Part shown: one piece after another, positions 32,780 to 41,211 of the stretch
Layout: each line of letters begins with the position of its first letter
Numbering within the stretch: position 1 is the first letter of the stretch
Origin: Microbacterium invictum
GTDB lineage: Bacteria; Actinomycetota; Actinomycetes; Actinomycetales; Microbacteriaceae
Direction: 5' to 3'
Length of the DNA: 64,000 nt
NCBI RefSeq assembly: GCF_014197265.1
Contig: NZ_JACIFH010000001.1
Span: 310,001 to 374,000 of the forward strand
Position numbers and translations under genes: made by a program
Notes under the pieces: generated by a model
Seen by the model: only the letters and a program-made list of their open reading frames with translations
What the model was told of the DNA's origin: nothing
The model's database searches: none

Positions 32780-34581
32780 AGCGGGAACAGCACGGGCACG
32801 AGCAGCACGCTCACGATCAGCACGACGACGGTGAACGGCACACCCACTTTGACGAAGTCGCCGAAGCTGTACCGGCCGGGCTCGACCACCAGCGTGTTCA
32901 CCGGTGAGGAGACCGGTGTCATGAAGGCCGCCGAGGCGGCGAGGATCACCATCATCACGAACGGATACGGCGACATCTCGAGCTGCGCCGCCGTGCTGAT
33001 CGCGATCGGCGCCATGAGCACCGCTGTCGCGGTGTTCGAGACGAACAGCCCGATGACGGCGGTGATCACGAAGATGCCGGCCAGCATCACGGACGGTCCG
33101 GCGCCGCCGAGCACGGCGAACAGCCCATCGACGACCAGGTCGATGCCGCCGGTCTGCTGGAGCGCCGTCGCAAACGGCAGCATGCCCACGATCAGCAGGA
33201 TCGTCGGCCAGTGGATGGCCCGATAGGCGCTGGCCATGTCGACGCACCGGAAGATGCCCAGCAGCAGGCAGGCGATGAGCGCCGCGATCACGTTCGGCAC
33301 GATGCCGGTGACCATGAGCACCACCATGACCGCGACGCTCGCGAGCGCGAACGGCGCCTGGTTGGCGGCCGGGGCGACCTCGCTGACCTCGGCCGGCAGG
33401 TCGAGCACGATGAACCCGTGGTCGCGGGTACTGAGCTTCTCGAACGCGTCCCACGCCCCCGACGCCAGCAGCGTGTCGCCGATCGCGAGCGGCGCGGTCA
33501 CGTACTCGCCGGTGACGTTGTGCCCGGAGTGCCGCACGCCGAGGACGACGAGGTCATACGTCGCATGGAACCGCATCTCGCGCAGCGTCTTGCCTGCGGC
33601 GATCGAATCGGGCCCGATCAGGATTTCCGCCAGCCCCAGCTGCCGGGAGTACGAGTCAAAGAACTCCTCGGTCGGCTCCAGCCGGGTGAGGTCGAACTTC
33701 TCGAGCTGGGCGTCGGGGATCGCGGCGTCGATGTACAGCACGTCGCCGCGCTTGACCTGTGTGGCGTCGGCGGATGTGCGGACGGTCGGCCGGAAGAGCC
33801 GGTTGCGCGCGATCATCAGCACCCGGGCACGCCAGCTGCCCATGTCGATGTCGGCGGTCGTCTCGCCGGACAGCGGCGAACGCGACCCCACCCGATAGCG
33901 GTGGGTGCGCACGTCGACGTCGTAGTCGACCAGCAGCGAGTCGAACGTGCGCCGTGGGGGCCGCTTGGTACCACCGTCGCCGAGCAGTCGCCGGGCGAAC
34001 AGCATGTAGCCGATGCCGAGTGCGAGGATCACGAGACCGATCGGGGTGAAGCTGAAGAACCCGAGCCCATCGAACCCGCTGCGCGTCAGCTCGGCATCCG
34101 CTATCAGGTTCGGGGTCGTCGCGATGAGGGTGAGCATGCCGCTGATGAGCCCCGCGAGGCTGATCGGCATCATCAGCTGTCGTGGCGAGATGCCGGTGCG
34201 CGTGGCGATGCTCAGCGCCACCGGGATGAAGATCGCCACCACCCCGGTCGAGCTCATGATCGCGCCCAGCAGCGCGACCGACAGCATGAGCAGCACAATG
34301 AGCCGCGCCTGGTTCGTGCCGGCGGTGCGGGCCAGCCAGTCGCCCATGCGATAGGTGACCCCGGTGCGCGAGAGCCCCTCACCCACGACGAACAGCGCGG
34401 CGATGAGCACCACGTTCGGGTCGGCGAACCCCGCGAACGTCTCGCTGAGGCTCAGGATGCCGGTGAGCGGCAGCGCCACGATCATCACGACAGCCACCAC
34501 GTCCATGCGGGGCTTGCCGATCGCGAACATGACGATCGCGGCGACCAGCAGCACGAGTACGATCGCCAGATCCAGTGTCAT
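32776..34581 (-). CDS. SLC13/DASS-family permease with two RCK_C (TrkA-C) domains
   Basis: A 601-residue membrane protein. Two hydrophobic halves (about 1-190 and 385-601) with paired SNT-like motifs (SSTGVVAIFIP and SNTATAVLMAP) match divalent anion:sodium symporters, which carry dicarboxylates, sulfate or similar anions. Between them are two RCK_C regulatory domains (about 215-375), as in the plant-sulfate-transporter-like bacterial branch. ATG 34581 places a transmembrane helix at the N-terminus. It is convergent with the DUF1254 operon, with stops overlapping by three bases. The ion carried cannot be determined. Confidence 0.88.
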   Translation of the reverse strand: MTLDLAIVLVLLVAAIVMFAIGKPRMDVVAVVMIVALPLTGILSLSETFAGFADPNVVLIAALFVVGEGLSRTGVTYRMGDWLARTAGTNQARLIVLLMLSVALLGAIMSSTGVVAIFIPVALSIATRTGISPRQLMMPISLAGLISGMLTLIATTPNLIADAELTRSGFDGLGFFSFTPIGLVILALGIGYMLFARRLLGDGGTKRPPRRTFDSLLVDYDVDVRTHRYRVGSRSPLSGETTADIDMGSWRARVLMIARNRLFRPTVRTSADATQVKRGDVLYIDAAIPDAQLEKFDLTRLEPTEEFFDSYSRQLGLAEILIGPDSIAAGKTLREMRFHATYDLVVLGVRHSGHNVTGEYVTAPLAIGDTLLASGAWDAFEKLSTRDHGFIVLDLPAEVSEVAPAANQAPFALASVAVMVVLMVTGIVPNVIAALIACLLLGIFRCVDMASAYRAIHWPTILLIVGMLPFATALQQTGGIDLVVDGLFAVLGGAGPSVMLAGIFVITAVIGLFVSNTATAVLMAPIAISTAAQLEMSPYPFVMMVILAASAAFMTPVSSPVNTLVVEPGRYSFGDFVKVGVPFTVVVLIVSVLLVPVLFPL

Positions 34582-34744
34582 CCGATCGCCCCTCACCCGT
34601 CCGATCCGAGCGTAGCGACCCCGGTTCGGTCGTGCACGCGGGGAGCCCAGCGCGAGCGCGACCCGCATGGTAGCCTGCTCCGCAAGAGCGGGTGGCACGC
34701 GGCAACGACGCCGCATCTGGCGACAGACTGGGGCAGCTGTGACC

Positions 34745-35077
34745 ATGCAAGACGACGCGTACATCGATGAAGAGCCGTCCGATCTGGACTTGGTCACGCG
34801 ATGGGCGCGGACGCCGTCAGCCGTAACGGCGGACGAAGGATCGCTTCCCACGGCGCTCGCGGTCGCCGTACAGGAGCTTCGGGCCCAGACCCCCGGAGCC
34901 ACGTTCCGGCTGGTTGCCTTCCACACCCTCGTCGACGGTGCTGAGACGGCTCGGCAGGGCTCGGTCGCGTCGAGCACGCTGGACGCGCTCGAGGTGCTGT
35001 CGATCGTCACCAGCCGGATCAGCTCCACGGGTGTGCACGTCGTCGCGCACACTGCCGTACTGCACCGGGCAGCCTGA
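34745..35077 (+). CDS. Hypothetical 110-residue protein
   Basis: A small acidic-then-neutral protein starting MQDDAYIDEEPSDLDLVTRW. It is followed one base later by an alpha/beta-hydrolase gene, so the two are probably co-translated. A TAGCCT at about 34671 could be its -10. The C-terminal half has alternating hydrophobic and charged residues (VLSIVTSRISSTGVHVV), suggesting a small alpha/beta fold. I do not recognise a family. Confidence 0.62.
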   Translation: MQDDAYIDEEPSDLDLVTRWARTPSAVTADEGSLPTALAVAVQELRAQTPGATFRLVAFHTLVDGAETARQGSVASSTLDALEVLSIVTSRISSTGVHVVAHTAVLHRAA

Positions 35078-35078
35078 C

Positions 35079-36482
35079 ATGGCCGATGTCGCCATCGACT
35101 GGGTCCTCGACGGTGCGCCCATGCAGACTGTCGTCCACCTGGACGTTCCCGAAGGGGCCGGGCGCGACACTCCGCTGATCGTGCTTCTGCACGGCACCGA
35201 CGGCGACGTCAATCACATGTCGGATCCCGGCGTGAGCCCCGGATTCAACTTCGAGCACGTGCGCGAGGGGACCGTTCGCAACCGGGGCTGGCGGGCGTAT
35301 CCCAACGTGGGGTACTGGTCCATCGGGCTCGACCCCGAGGTGCCGGTCGAGGGCTGGGCGTCGTTCCTCACCTCTCGCGGCTTCCCTGTCCTCAACTACA
35401 GCCAGATCGATCCGAGAGGCCGACTCACCAGGGCCGCGCCCGAGCTCATCGCCGTGCTCGATGCGCTCGACGCGGCGCGTACCGGATCACCGCCGCCGAG
35501 CGGTCTGGAGGCGGTTCAGGAGCGCCCCGTCGTGCTCATCGGTCACAGTCGCGGCGGAATCCTGGCGCGGCTCGCCCTCGTTCAGCTCGCCGCTCGCGGC
35601 GCACCCCTCCTGGAGCGGATCACGAGCTGTGTGACCCTGCATGCGCCGAACCAGGGATCGACGCTGGCCAACGTCGCCCAATCCGTCGCGAGACTCGCGG
35701 ACGGGTGGCGCCGGCTCATCGATGACCATGTCCCCGGGGACCAGCGGCCGTGGGCCGCCGAGGCGATCGACGACCTGCTGGAGATGATCCAGACGCAGGC
35801 CGGAGTTCCCGCCTTCGCCGACTTCACGATCGGGTCTGGGACCCTTGCCGCCATCGCATCGCGCGAGCCGGTGCAAGGGGTCGAGTACTACACGTTCGGC
35901 GGCACCAGCCCGATCGTCGTGAGACTGCGCGGGTGGGCCTTCACTCCGACGTCGGTCATCCCGCAGTTCCACGATCCGCCGTTCTTCTGGAGCACGTTCT
36001 ATCAGACGCTTCTCGCGCTGCCGCCACGGGACATCCCCATCCCCGAGCTGGCATGGGGCGTGGGCGACATCCTCACGGCGGCCTCTCGCACGAGACTGCC
36101 GTTCTCGGTGCACACCGACAACCCCATCAATCACGCGCAGGCGCTGTGGGACCAGCGGCTGAAGATCCAGGTGCACGCGATCCTGCTTCGCGCACCGCTG
36201 CCCCAGCCCCTCGTCGTCACCTGCGTCACCCCGGACGGAACCGACAGCGGGCGCGCCATCGACGCGTTCGGCGGGCCGAGCCCCGACGGGCGGATGTGGC
36301 ACCTGTCGCTGCAGGACGCACTGGTCCTCGCCGAGGTGGACGACGGGTTGTGGGTCCGCCATCCCGAGCGCGGCCTGTCGAAGCTCGAGCTGGTGCGGAT
36401 GAAGAGCGGCACGACCTACCTCCGGGCACGGCGGGGCAGTCCGCGCCTGTCCGACATGCCCCGCTGCGAGCTCGCGCGCTGA
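35079..36482 (+). CDS. Alpha/beta-hydrolase fold protein
   Basis: A 467-residue hydrolase. The first half carries LIVLLHGTDGDVNHMS (oxyanion strand, about 33) and the nucleophile elbow VVLIGHSRGGILARLAL (serine about 154). A long insertion separates this from the likely acid and histidine, which cannot be assigned with confidence. The last 130 residues look like an extra domain. There is no signal peptide. Lipase/esterase activity is the family expectation; no substrate is suggested by the context. It is coupled to the small upstream gene. Confidence 0.78.
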   Translation: MADVAIDWVLDGAPMQTVVHLDVPEGAGRDTPLIVLLHGTDGDVNHMSDPGVSPGFNFEHVREGTVRNRGWRAYPNVGYWSIGLDPEVPVEGWASFLTSRGFPVLNYSQIDPRGRLTRAAPELIAVLDALDAARTGSPPPSGLEAVQERPVVLIGHSRGGILARLALVQLAARGAPLLERITSCVTLHAPNQGSTLANVAQSVARLADGWRRLIDDHVPGDQRPWAAEAIDDLLEMIQTQAGVPAFADFTIGSGTLAAIASREPVQGVEYYTFGGTSPIVVRLRGWAFTPTSVIPQFHDPPFFWSTFYQTLLALPPRDIPIPELAWGVGDILTAASRTRLPFSVHTDNPINHAQALWDQRLKIQVHAILLRAPLPQPLVVTCVTPDGTDSGRAIDAFGGPSPDGRMWHLSLQDALVLAEVDDGLWVRHPERGLSKLELVRMKSGTTYLRARRGSPRLSDMPRCELAR

Positions 36483-36527
36483 TCCTCGGCCGAGCAACCG
36501 AACGCCGGGATGCCAGGATGGGACCTG

Positions 36528-37286
36528 ATGGACGATTCCGACGTTCAGGAGCTGGGGCTCCTGCGTGCACGCGCCTTCGGGCGGCACCCCGACATCGACG
36601 CGGCCGGTCTGGAAAGGCTGCGCGAACTAGAAGCACGCGTGGGGGGAGGGGCCGCCGGTGACGTGCCACCGCGCCCGCCCGCCCGCCTCGCAGCGGATGT
36701 GGTCGCCGCCACTCCCGCGGACCTGAGGACACCCATGCGGCCTGCGCCGCCGCTGCCGACGACGCCATCGGGGGCCGATCCGGGCGCCTCCGGCGTCACC
36801 GCCGAACCCGCCGGCCGCGCGGCGCGGATGCTGTCGCTGCTGAGCTCGCGCCGCACACTCGTGCTCCTCGCCGCGGTGGCGGTCGTGGTCGCGCTCGTGG
36901 CCATGGTCGTCTCCATCACCACCGCGGTGAACCGGCCCGGCCAGGTCGCGACGCTGAACCTGGACCCGGCCGGCGAGTGGCCGATGCAGTTCGGCGAGGC
37001 GCAGGCCGACTCCCTGCTGTTCGAGGAGTTCTACGGACTCACGGTCGTGCTCGTTCCGCAGTCGTGGGGCGTCGGCACGGCGTCGCCCTGCTTGTTCATC
37101 GCGCGGACCGACCCGCAGGGCATGATGCTCTCGGCCGGCTGCGGCGCCGAGCAGTTCCCGCCCACGGCTGCCATCGAGGTCGTCGACGGGATGCCGCAGG
37201 AGCTGCGCGACCGGTACCCGGTCGGCTCCGAGCTGCAGTTCGTGCTGGGCGACGACACGGTGCTCGTCTACGCGACCGCCGGCTGA
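36528..37286 (+). CDS. Single-pass membrane protein of unknown function
   Basis: A 252-residue protein. The N-terminal cytoplasmic part (about 1-95) begins [18 protein letters not shown] and has a Pro/Ala-rich linker. One hydrophobic helix spans about 105-130 ([20 protein letters not shown]). The external domain follows, with CLFIAR and SAGCG cysteines likely forming a disulfide. Similar proteins occur in Microbacteriaceae but without a named role. ATG 36528 is chosen for its upstream purine-rich GGATGGGA; ATG 36510 is an alternative. Confidence 0.72.
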   Translation: MDDSDVQELGLLRARAFGRHPDIDAAGLERLRELEARVGGGAAGDVPPRPPARLAADVVAATPADLRTPMRPAPPLPTTPSGADPGASGVTAEPAGRAARMLSLLSSRRTLVLLAAVAVVVALVAMVVSITTAVNRPGQVATLNLDPAGEWPMQFGEAQADSLLFEEFYGLTVVLVPQSWGVGTASPCLFIARTDPQGMMLSAGCGAEQFPPTAAIEVVDGMPQELRDRYPVGSELQFVLGDDTVLVYATAG

Positions 37287-37360
37287 GGGCCCCGGCATCC
37301 ATCACCACCCTCCCTGTCAAGGGGTGGGCAACGCCCGGCCACGTGGGTAGCGTGAGCGCC

Positions 37361-39091
37361 ATGGCCAACGTCGCTGAGTACTTCGTGGACACGCTGTCCG
37401 CCGCCGGCATCGACCGCATCTGGGGCCTGGCCGGCGATTCGCTCAACGCGTTCACCGACGCGCTGCGGCGCGACGGGCGCATCGAATGGCTGCACATGCG
37501 GCACGAAGAGGCGGCGGCGTTCGCGGCCGGTGCCGACGCCGAGCTCACCGGAGACCTGGCGGTGGTCGCCGGCTCGTGCGGCCCCGGCAACCTGCACTTC
37601 ATCAACGGGCTGTTCGACGCGCACCGCAACCGCGTGCCGGTGCTCGCGATCGCCTCGCACATCCCGTCGTCCGAGATCGGCGGCGGGTATTTCCAGGAGA
37701 CCCACCCGCAGGAGCTGTTCCGCGAGTGCAGCGTCTACTGCGAGATGGTCGGCGACCCGTCGCAGCTGCCCTGGGTGCTCGAGATCGCGATGCGCTCCGC
37801 GGTCGAGAAGCGCGGCGTCGCGGTCGTCGTCGTGCCGGGCGATGTCTTCTTCCAGGACGGCCCCGAGCGCCGGGCGTCCGCGCCGATCCGCCGCGCGCTC
37901 AGTCGCGTCGTGCCGATCGAGACCGAGCTGCGCGCCGCGGCCGACCTGCTCAACGAGGCGAAGAGGGTGACGATCCTCGCCGGTGCCGGCGTCGAAGGGG
38001 CCCACGACCAGGTGATCGCTCTCGCCGAAGCGCTGCAGGCGCCGATCGTGCACGCCCTGCGCGGCAAGGAGCACATCGAATGGGACAACCCGTACGACGT
38101 CGGCATGACCGGTCTGCTCGGCTTCGCCTCCGGGTACCGGGCGATGGACCGGTGCGACGCGCTGCTCATGCTCGGCACCGACTTCCCCTACCGGCAGTTC
38201 TACCCGACGAAGGCGAGGATCGTGCAGGTCGACATCCGCGGCGAGCAGCTCGGCCGTCGCACGCCCATCGACATCGGCCTCGTCGGCGGCGTGCGCGAGA
38301 CCGCGACCGCGCTGCAGCCGCTGATCGACGCCGACCGCAACAGCAAGCACCTGACCGACAGCGTCGACGACTACCGCAAGACGCGGAAGCAGCTCGACGA
38401 GCTCGCCGTCGACGACGGCAAGACCCCGCTGCACCCGCAGTATGTCGCACGCCTCATCGACGAACTCGCCGCACCCGGCGCGGTGTTCACCGCCGACGTC
38501 GGCAGCCCGGTGATCTGGGCGGCGCGCTACCTCACCATGAACGGCCACCGGCGGCTGCTCGGCTCGTTCATCCACGGGTCGATGGCGAACGCGATGCCGC
38601 AGGCGCTCGGCGCGCAGGCGGCCGACCGCTCTCGCCAGGTGATCGCGCTCGCCGGCGACGGGGGACTGTCGATGCTCCTCGGCGACCTGCTGTCGATCCG
38701 GCAGAACAACCTGCCGGTGAAGATCATCGTGTTCAACAACTCGTCACTGAACTTCGTCGAACTCGAGATGAAGGCCGTCGGCATCCTCACCTTCGGCACC
38801 GAGCTCGACAACCCCAGCTTCGCCGACATCGCCGAGGCGGTGGGCATCACCGGCATCCGGGTCGAGAAGGGCGCCGACCTGCACGATGCGCTCGCGACCG
38901 CCTTCGCGATCGACGGACCGGCGTTGGTCGACGTCGTCACCGCGCGCGACGAGCTGTCCATCCCGCCGGCGGTCACGCTCGCGCAGGCGAAGGGCTTCAC
39001 GCTGTGGGCGCTGCGCACGGTGATGTCGGGGCGCGGCGACGAGCTGCTCGACCTCGCCGACACGAACGTGTGGCGGCGGCTGTTCGGTTAG
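37361..39091 (+). CDS. poxB: Pyruvate dehydrogenase (quinone)/thiamine-diphosphate enzyme
   Basis: A 576-residue ThDP-dependent enzyme of the PoxB branch, which oxidises pyruvate to acetate and CO2 and passes electrons to quinone at the membrane. The N-terminal ThDP glutamate lies in [15 protein letters not shown] (about 46). The FAD-type central domain covers about 190-330. The ThDP/Mg motif is [19 protein letters not shown] (about 431-449). The length matches PoxB. ATG 37361 gives the standard start [12 protein letters not shown]. The membrane-binding C-terminal helix is not obvious. Acetolactate synthase is less likely because no small subunit is present. Confidence 0.87.
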   Translation: MANVAEYFVDTLSAAGIDRIWGLAGDSLNAFTDALRRDGRIEWLHMRHEEAAAFAAGADAELTGDLAVVAGSCGPGNLHFINGLFDAHRNRVPVLAIASHIPSSEIGGGYFQETHPQELFRECSVYCEMVGDPSQLPWVLEIAMRSAVEKRGVAVVVVPGDVFFQDGPERRASAPIRRALSRVVPIETELRAAADLLNEAKRVTILAGAGVEGAHDQVIALAEALQAPIVHALRGKEHIEWDNPYDVGMTGLLGFASGYRAMDRCDALLMLGTDFPYRQFYPTKARIVQVDIRGEQLGRRTPIDIGLVGGVRETATALQPLIDADRNSKHLTDSVDDYRKTRKQLDELAVDDGKTPLHPQYVARLIDELAAPGAVFTADVGSPVIWAARYLTMNGHRRLLGSFIHGSMANAMPQALGAQAADRSRQVIALAGDGGLSMLLGDLLSIRQNNLPVKIIVFNNSSLNFVELEMKAVGILTFGTELDNPSFADIAEAVGITGIRVEKGADLHDALATAFAIDGPALVDVVTARDELSIPPAVTLAQAKGFTLWALRTVMSGRGDELLDLADTNVWRRLFG

Positions 39092-39094
39092 CCG

Positions 39095-39442
39095 TCAGTG
39101 GGCGGCGTCGTACGCCTCGAGCACGCTCGCGGGCACGCGGCCCCGCTCCGAGACGGTGTAGCCGTTCTCCGCCGCCCACTTCCGGATCGGACCGTAGTCG
39201 CGCTGCCCGCTGCGCTTCTGCACGCGCCGGCCACTCGACGCCTGGGCCGCGCGCGCCGACACCGAACGCCCGGCGGCGGTGAAGGGAGCGAGCGCCGCGC
39301 GCAGGGCGGAGGCGTTCTCGTCGGTGAGGTCGATCTCGTAGGCGGTGCCGTCGAGCGAGAACAACACCGTCTCGCCCTCACCCACCTCGAGCACGGTGCC
39401 ATCCAGGTCGTCTACGAGCTGGTGAACGATTCGTCGGGCCAT
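39095..39442 (-). CDS. lsr2: Lsr2-family nucleoid-associated protein
   Basis: A 115-residue Lsr2 homologue, the actinobacterial functional analogue of H-NS, which bridges DNA and silences AT-rich or foreign genes. The N-terminal dimerisation domain (about 1-60) starts MARRIVHQLVDDLDGTVLE. The DNA-binding domain reads RDYGPIRKWAAENGYTVSER followed by the minor-groove hook GRVP. ATG 39442 gives the usual start. It is convergent with poxB, with three bases between the stops. Confidence 0.92.
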   Translation of the reverse strand: MARRIVHQLVDDLDGTVLEVGEGETVLFSLDGTAYEIDLTDENASALRAALAPFTAAGRSVSARAAQASSGRRVQKRSGQRDYGPIRKWAAENGYTVSERGRVPASVLEAYDAAH

Positions 39443-39492
39443 AGACCGAGGATAGTCAGCGCGGATGCCGCGGCGACAGTGCCGCGCGCCGA

Positions 39493-40347
39493 TCAGGGCA
39501 GCAGGCCCGCCCGGCGGGCTTTCGCGACGGCGGCGTGCCGTGTGGACGCGTCGAGCTTCGACATCGCCGACTGCAGGTACGACTTCACGGTGCCCTCGCG
39601 CAGGGTGAGGGATGCCGCGATCTCGGCGTTGGTCGCACCGAGAGCCGCGCACGCGATGACGTCGAGCTCGCGCGGCGAGAGCGATACTTCCACCGCCGGC
39701 GGGTCGGGCTCGTCGCGCGAGATGGCGGCGAGCCGTTGCTGGACGGCGGCGATGCGCTGCCGGAGGCCGTCGTCGGTGAGGGATGCCGCGATGCTGCGCA
39801 GCTCGGCGAAGCTCTCGCGCAGATCCTCTTGCGCCGCGGCGGGGAGCGTGGGGATCGGCTCGGCGGGCGTCAGCGTCGCGATCCGGCGCTGCACCTCTTC
39901 GCGCACCCGGAGCTCGGTGGAGATGGTGTCGGCCGCACGGAACGCGGGCCGTGCGACGAGGTCGCCGACCGGCGCCGGCGCCCACGACCCGCAGTAGACG
40001 ACGCCCCGCGGGCGGCCGCTGACGACCACCGGCACGGCCAGCAGTGTGGCGATGCCCTCGCCGAGGATCGCGCGGTCGTAGTCGTGGGTGATGGAGCGGG
40101 CGGTGCGGTACTCCAGGGCCAGCCGCGGGCGCTTCTCGAGCAGCGCCGCGCCGCCGAGTCCGCGCCCCTGCTGGACGACCAGACCGTCGAGGCTGTGCGT
40201 GCGGGCCCCGGCGATCGAGGTCACATGGATCGCGCCGCCGTGCTCGAGGCCGGCGAACACGACGGGGAACCGGGTGTCGCGGGCGAGATCGCTCACGGCT
40301 CGGGAGACGAGCTGGGTGTCACTGTCGATGTCGACGGGTGATCCCAC
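39493..40347 (-). CDS. GAF-domain LuxR-type transcriptional regulator
   Basis: A 284-residue one-component regulator. A GAF-like sensor domain spans about 10-150, a helical linker about 150-215, and a LuxR-type helix-turn-helix about 218-282 (LSPRELDVIACAALGATNAE, then LREGTVKSYLQSAMSKL). The start is GTG 40347. There is no receiver domain, so a small ligand or a redox/aromatic signal at GAF is likely. The neighbours (lsr2 and the alkyltransferase homologue) do not identify targets. Confidence 0.83.
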   Translation of the reverse strand: MGSPVDIDSDTQLVSRAVSDLARDTRFPVVFAGLEHGGAIHVTSIAGARTHSLDGLVVQQGRGLGGAALLEKRPRLALEYRTARSITHDYDRAILGEGIATLLAVPVVVSGRPRGVVYCGSWAPAPVGDLVARPAFRAADTISTELRVREEVQRRIATLTPAEPIPTLPAAAQEDLRESFAELRSIAASLTDDGLRQRIAAVQQRLAAISRDEPDPPAVEVSLSPRELDVIACAALGATNAEIAASLTLREGTVKSYLQSAMSKLDASTRHAAVAKARRAGLLP

Positions 40348-40436
40348 TGACGACCTACTTCCGGGGGTGACGGCCGCGTCGCCGCCTTTCGTAGCGTCGA
40401 CGATACCCCATGAGGCAAGTGCACTCTCACGCAGAA

Positions 40437-40473
40437 CGCGGCCCCGGGGCGAGTGGGGACCCCCGGGGCCGCG
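40437..40473 (-). terminator. 13-bp hairpin terminator of the alkyltransferase-like gene
   Basis: CGCGGCCCCGGGG (40437-40449) and CCCCGGGGCCGCG (40461-40473) pair perfectly. On the minus strand it lies about 20 bases after the stop of the alkyltransferase-like gene and is followed by TTCTG, a weak T-rich tail. Confidence 0.65.
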
Positions 40474-40491
40474 TCGTGTGCGCGGGGCGGC

Positions 40492-41034
40492 CTACACGCC
40501 CGGCACGCTCTGGGCCGGCGCGTTCAGGACGGCGACCCGGTCTTCGAGGTCGAGCAGGAACCGCTTGCGCTCGGGATGCCCGCCGTACTCGCCGATCGAC
40601 CCGTCGCTGCGCACCACCCGGTGCGCCGGCACCACGATCGACATCGGCGTGCGCGCGCATGCGGTGCCTACGGCCCGGTTCGCGCCGGGCGAGCCGGCCA
40701 TGATCGCGATCTCGGCGTACGACGCGGTCTCGCCGTAGGGGATCTCGCAGACCGCCTCGAGCGCCGTGCGCACGAAGCCGCTCGCCAGCTGCCAGTCGAG
40801 CGCGAGCTCGAAGTCGCGGCGGGTGCCGGCGAAGTACTCGTCGAGCTGGGTGGCGACCGGTGCCGTGGCGTCGACGTCTTCACGGGGGACGGCGCCGAGC
40901 CGGACGCCGAGCTGGGCCAGCGCGCCGTCGTGGGCGCCGTCCTTGATGTGAAGGGCGGCGAGGCCCTCATCGGTGACGACGATGAGAGCCTCGCCTATCG
41001 GTGTCGGGTGCACCGAGAACGCTGTGGTGGTCAT
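40492..41034 (-). CDS. O6-alkylguanine alkyltransferase homologue lacking the catalytic cysteine
   Basis: A 180-residue protein with the full MGMT/Ogt layout: an N-terminal beta domain (about 1-85) and a C-terminal DNA-binding domain with YGETASYAEIA, GANRAVGTACARTP and the active-site segment. The universal PCHRV is here VVPAHRVV: the codon at 40624-40626 is GCG (Ala). Without the cysteine it cannot accept an alkyl group. Alkyltransferase-like (ATL) proteins also lack it, usually with Trp, and flag alkylated guanine for excision repair; that is the best guess here. The other DNA-binding residues remain. ATG 41034 is the family start. Confidence 0.88.
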   Translation of the reverse strand: MTTTAFSVHPTPIGEALIVVTDEGLAALHIKDGAHDGALAQLGVRLGAVPREDVDATAPVATQLDEYFAGTRRDFELALDWQLASGFVRTALEAVCEIPYGETASYAEIAIMAGSPGANRAVGTACARTPMSIVVPAHRVVRSDGSIGEYGGHPERKRFLLDLEDRVAVLNAPAQSVPGV

Positions 41035-41211
41035 GGGTCCATCCTGACGGCCGGGCACGACGCGACTATGCCCCGCGCGCCGATCTGTGGACGGAGCCGG
41101 CACATCGGCATCCTGTGGAGGAAGCTCTGAAGACACCGGCACGTCGCCCAATCGCACGAAACTCGCGCGACTTGCGGCCCACGCTCATCCCGCGCGCTTA
41201 GGGTGTGTCGT

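Noticed and set aside
37486..39282. A 598-codon frame overlapping poxB on the plus strand
   Set aside because: Arg/Gly-rich +1 shadow of poxB without domain content.
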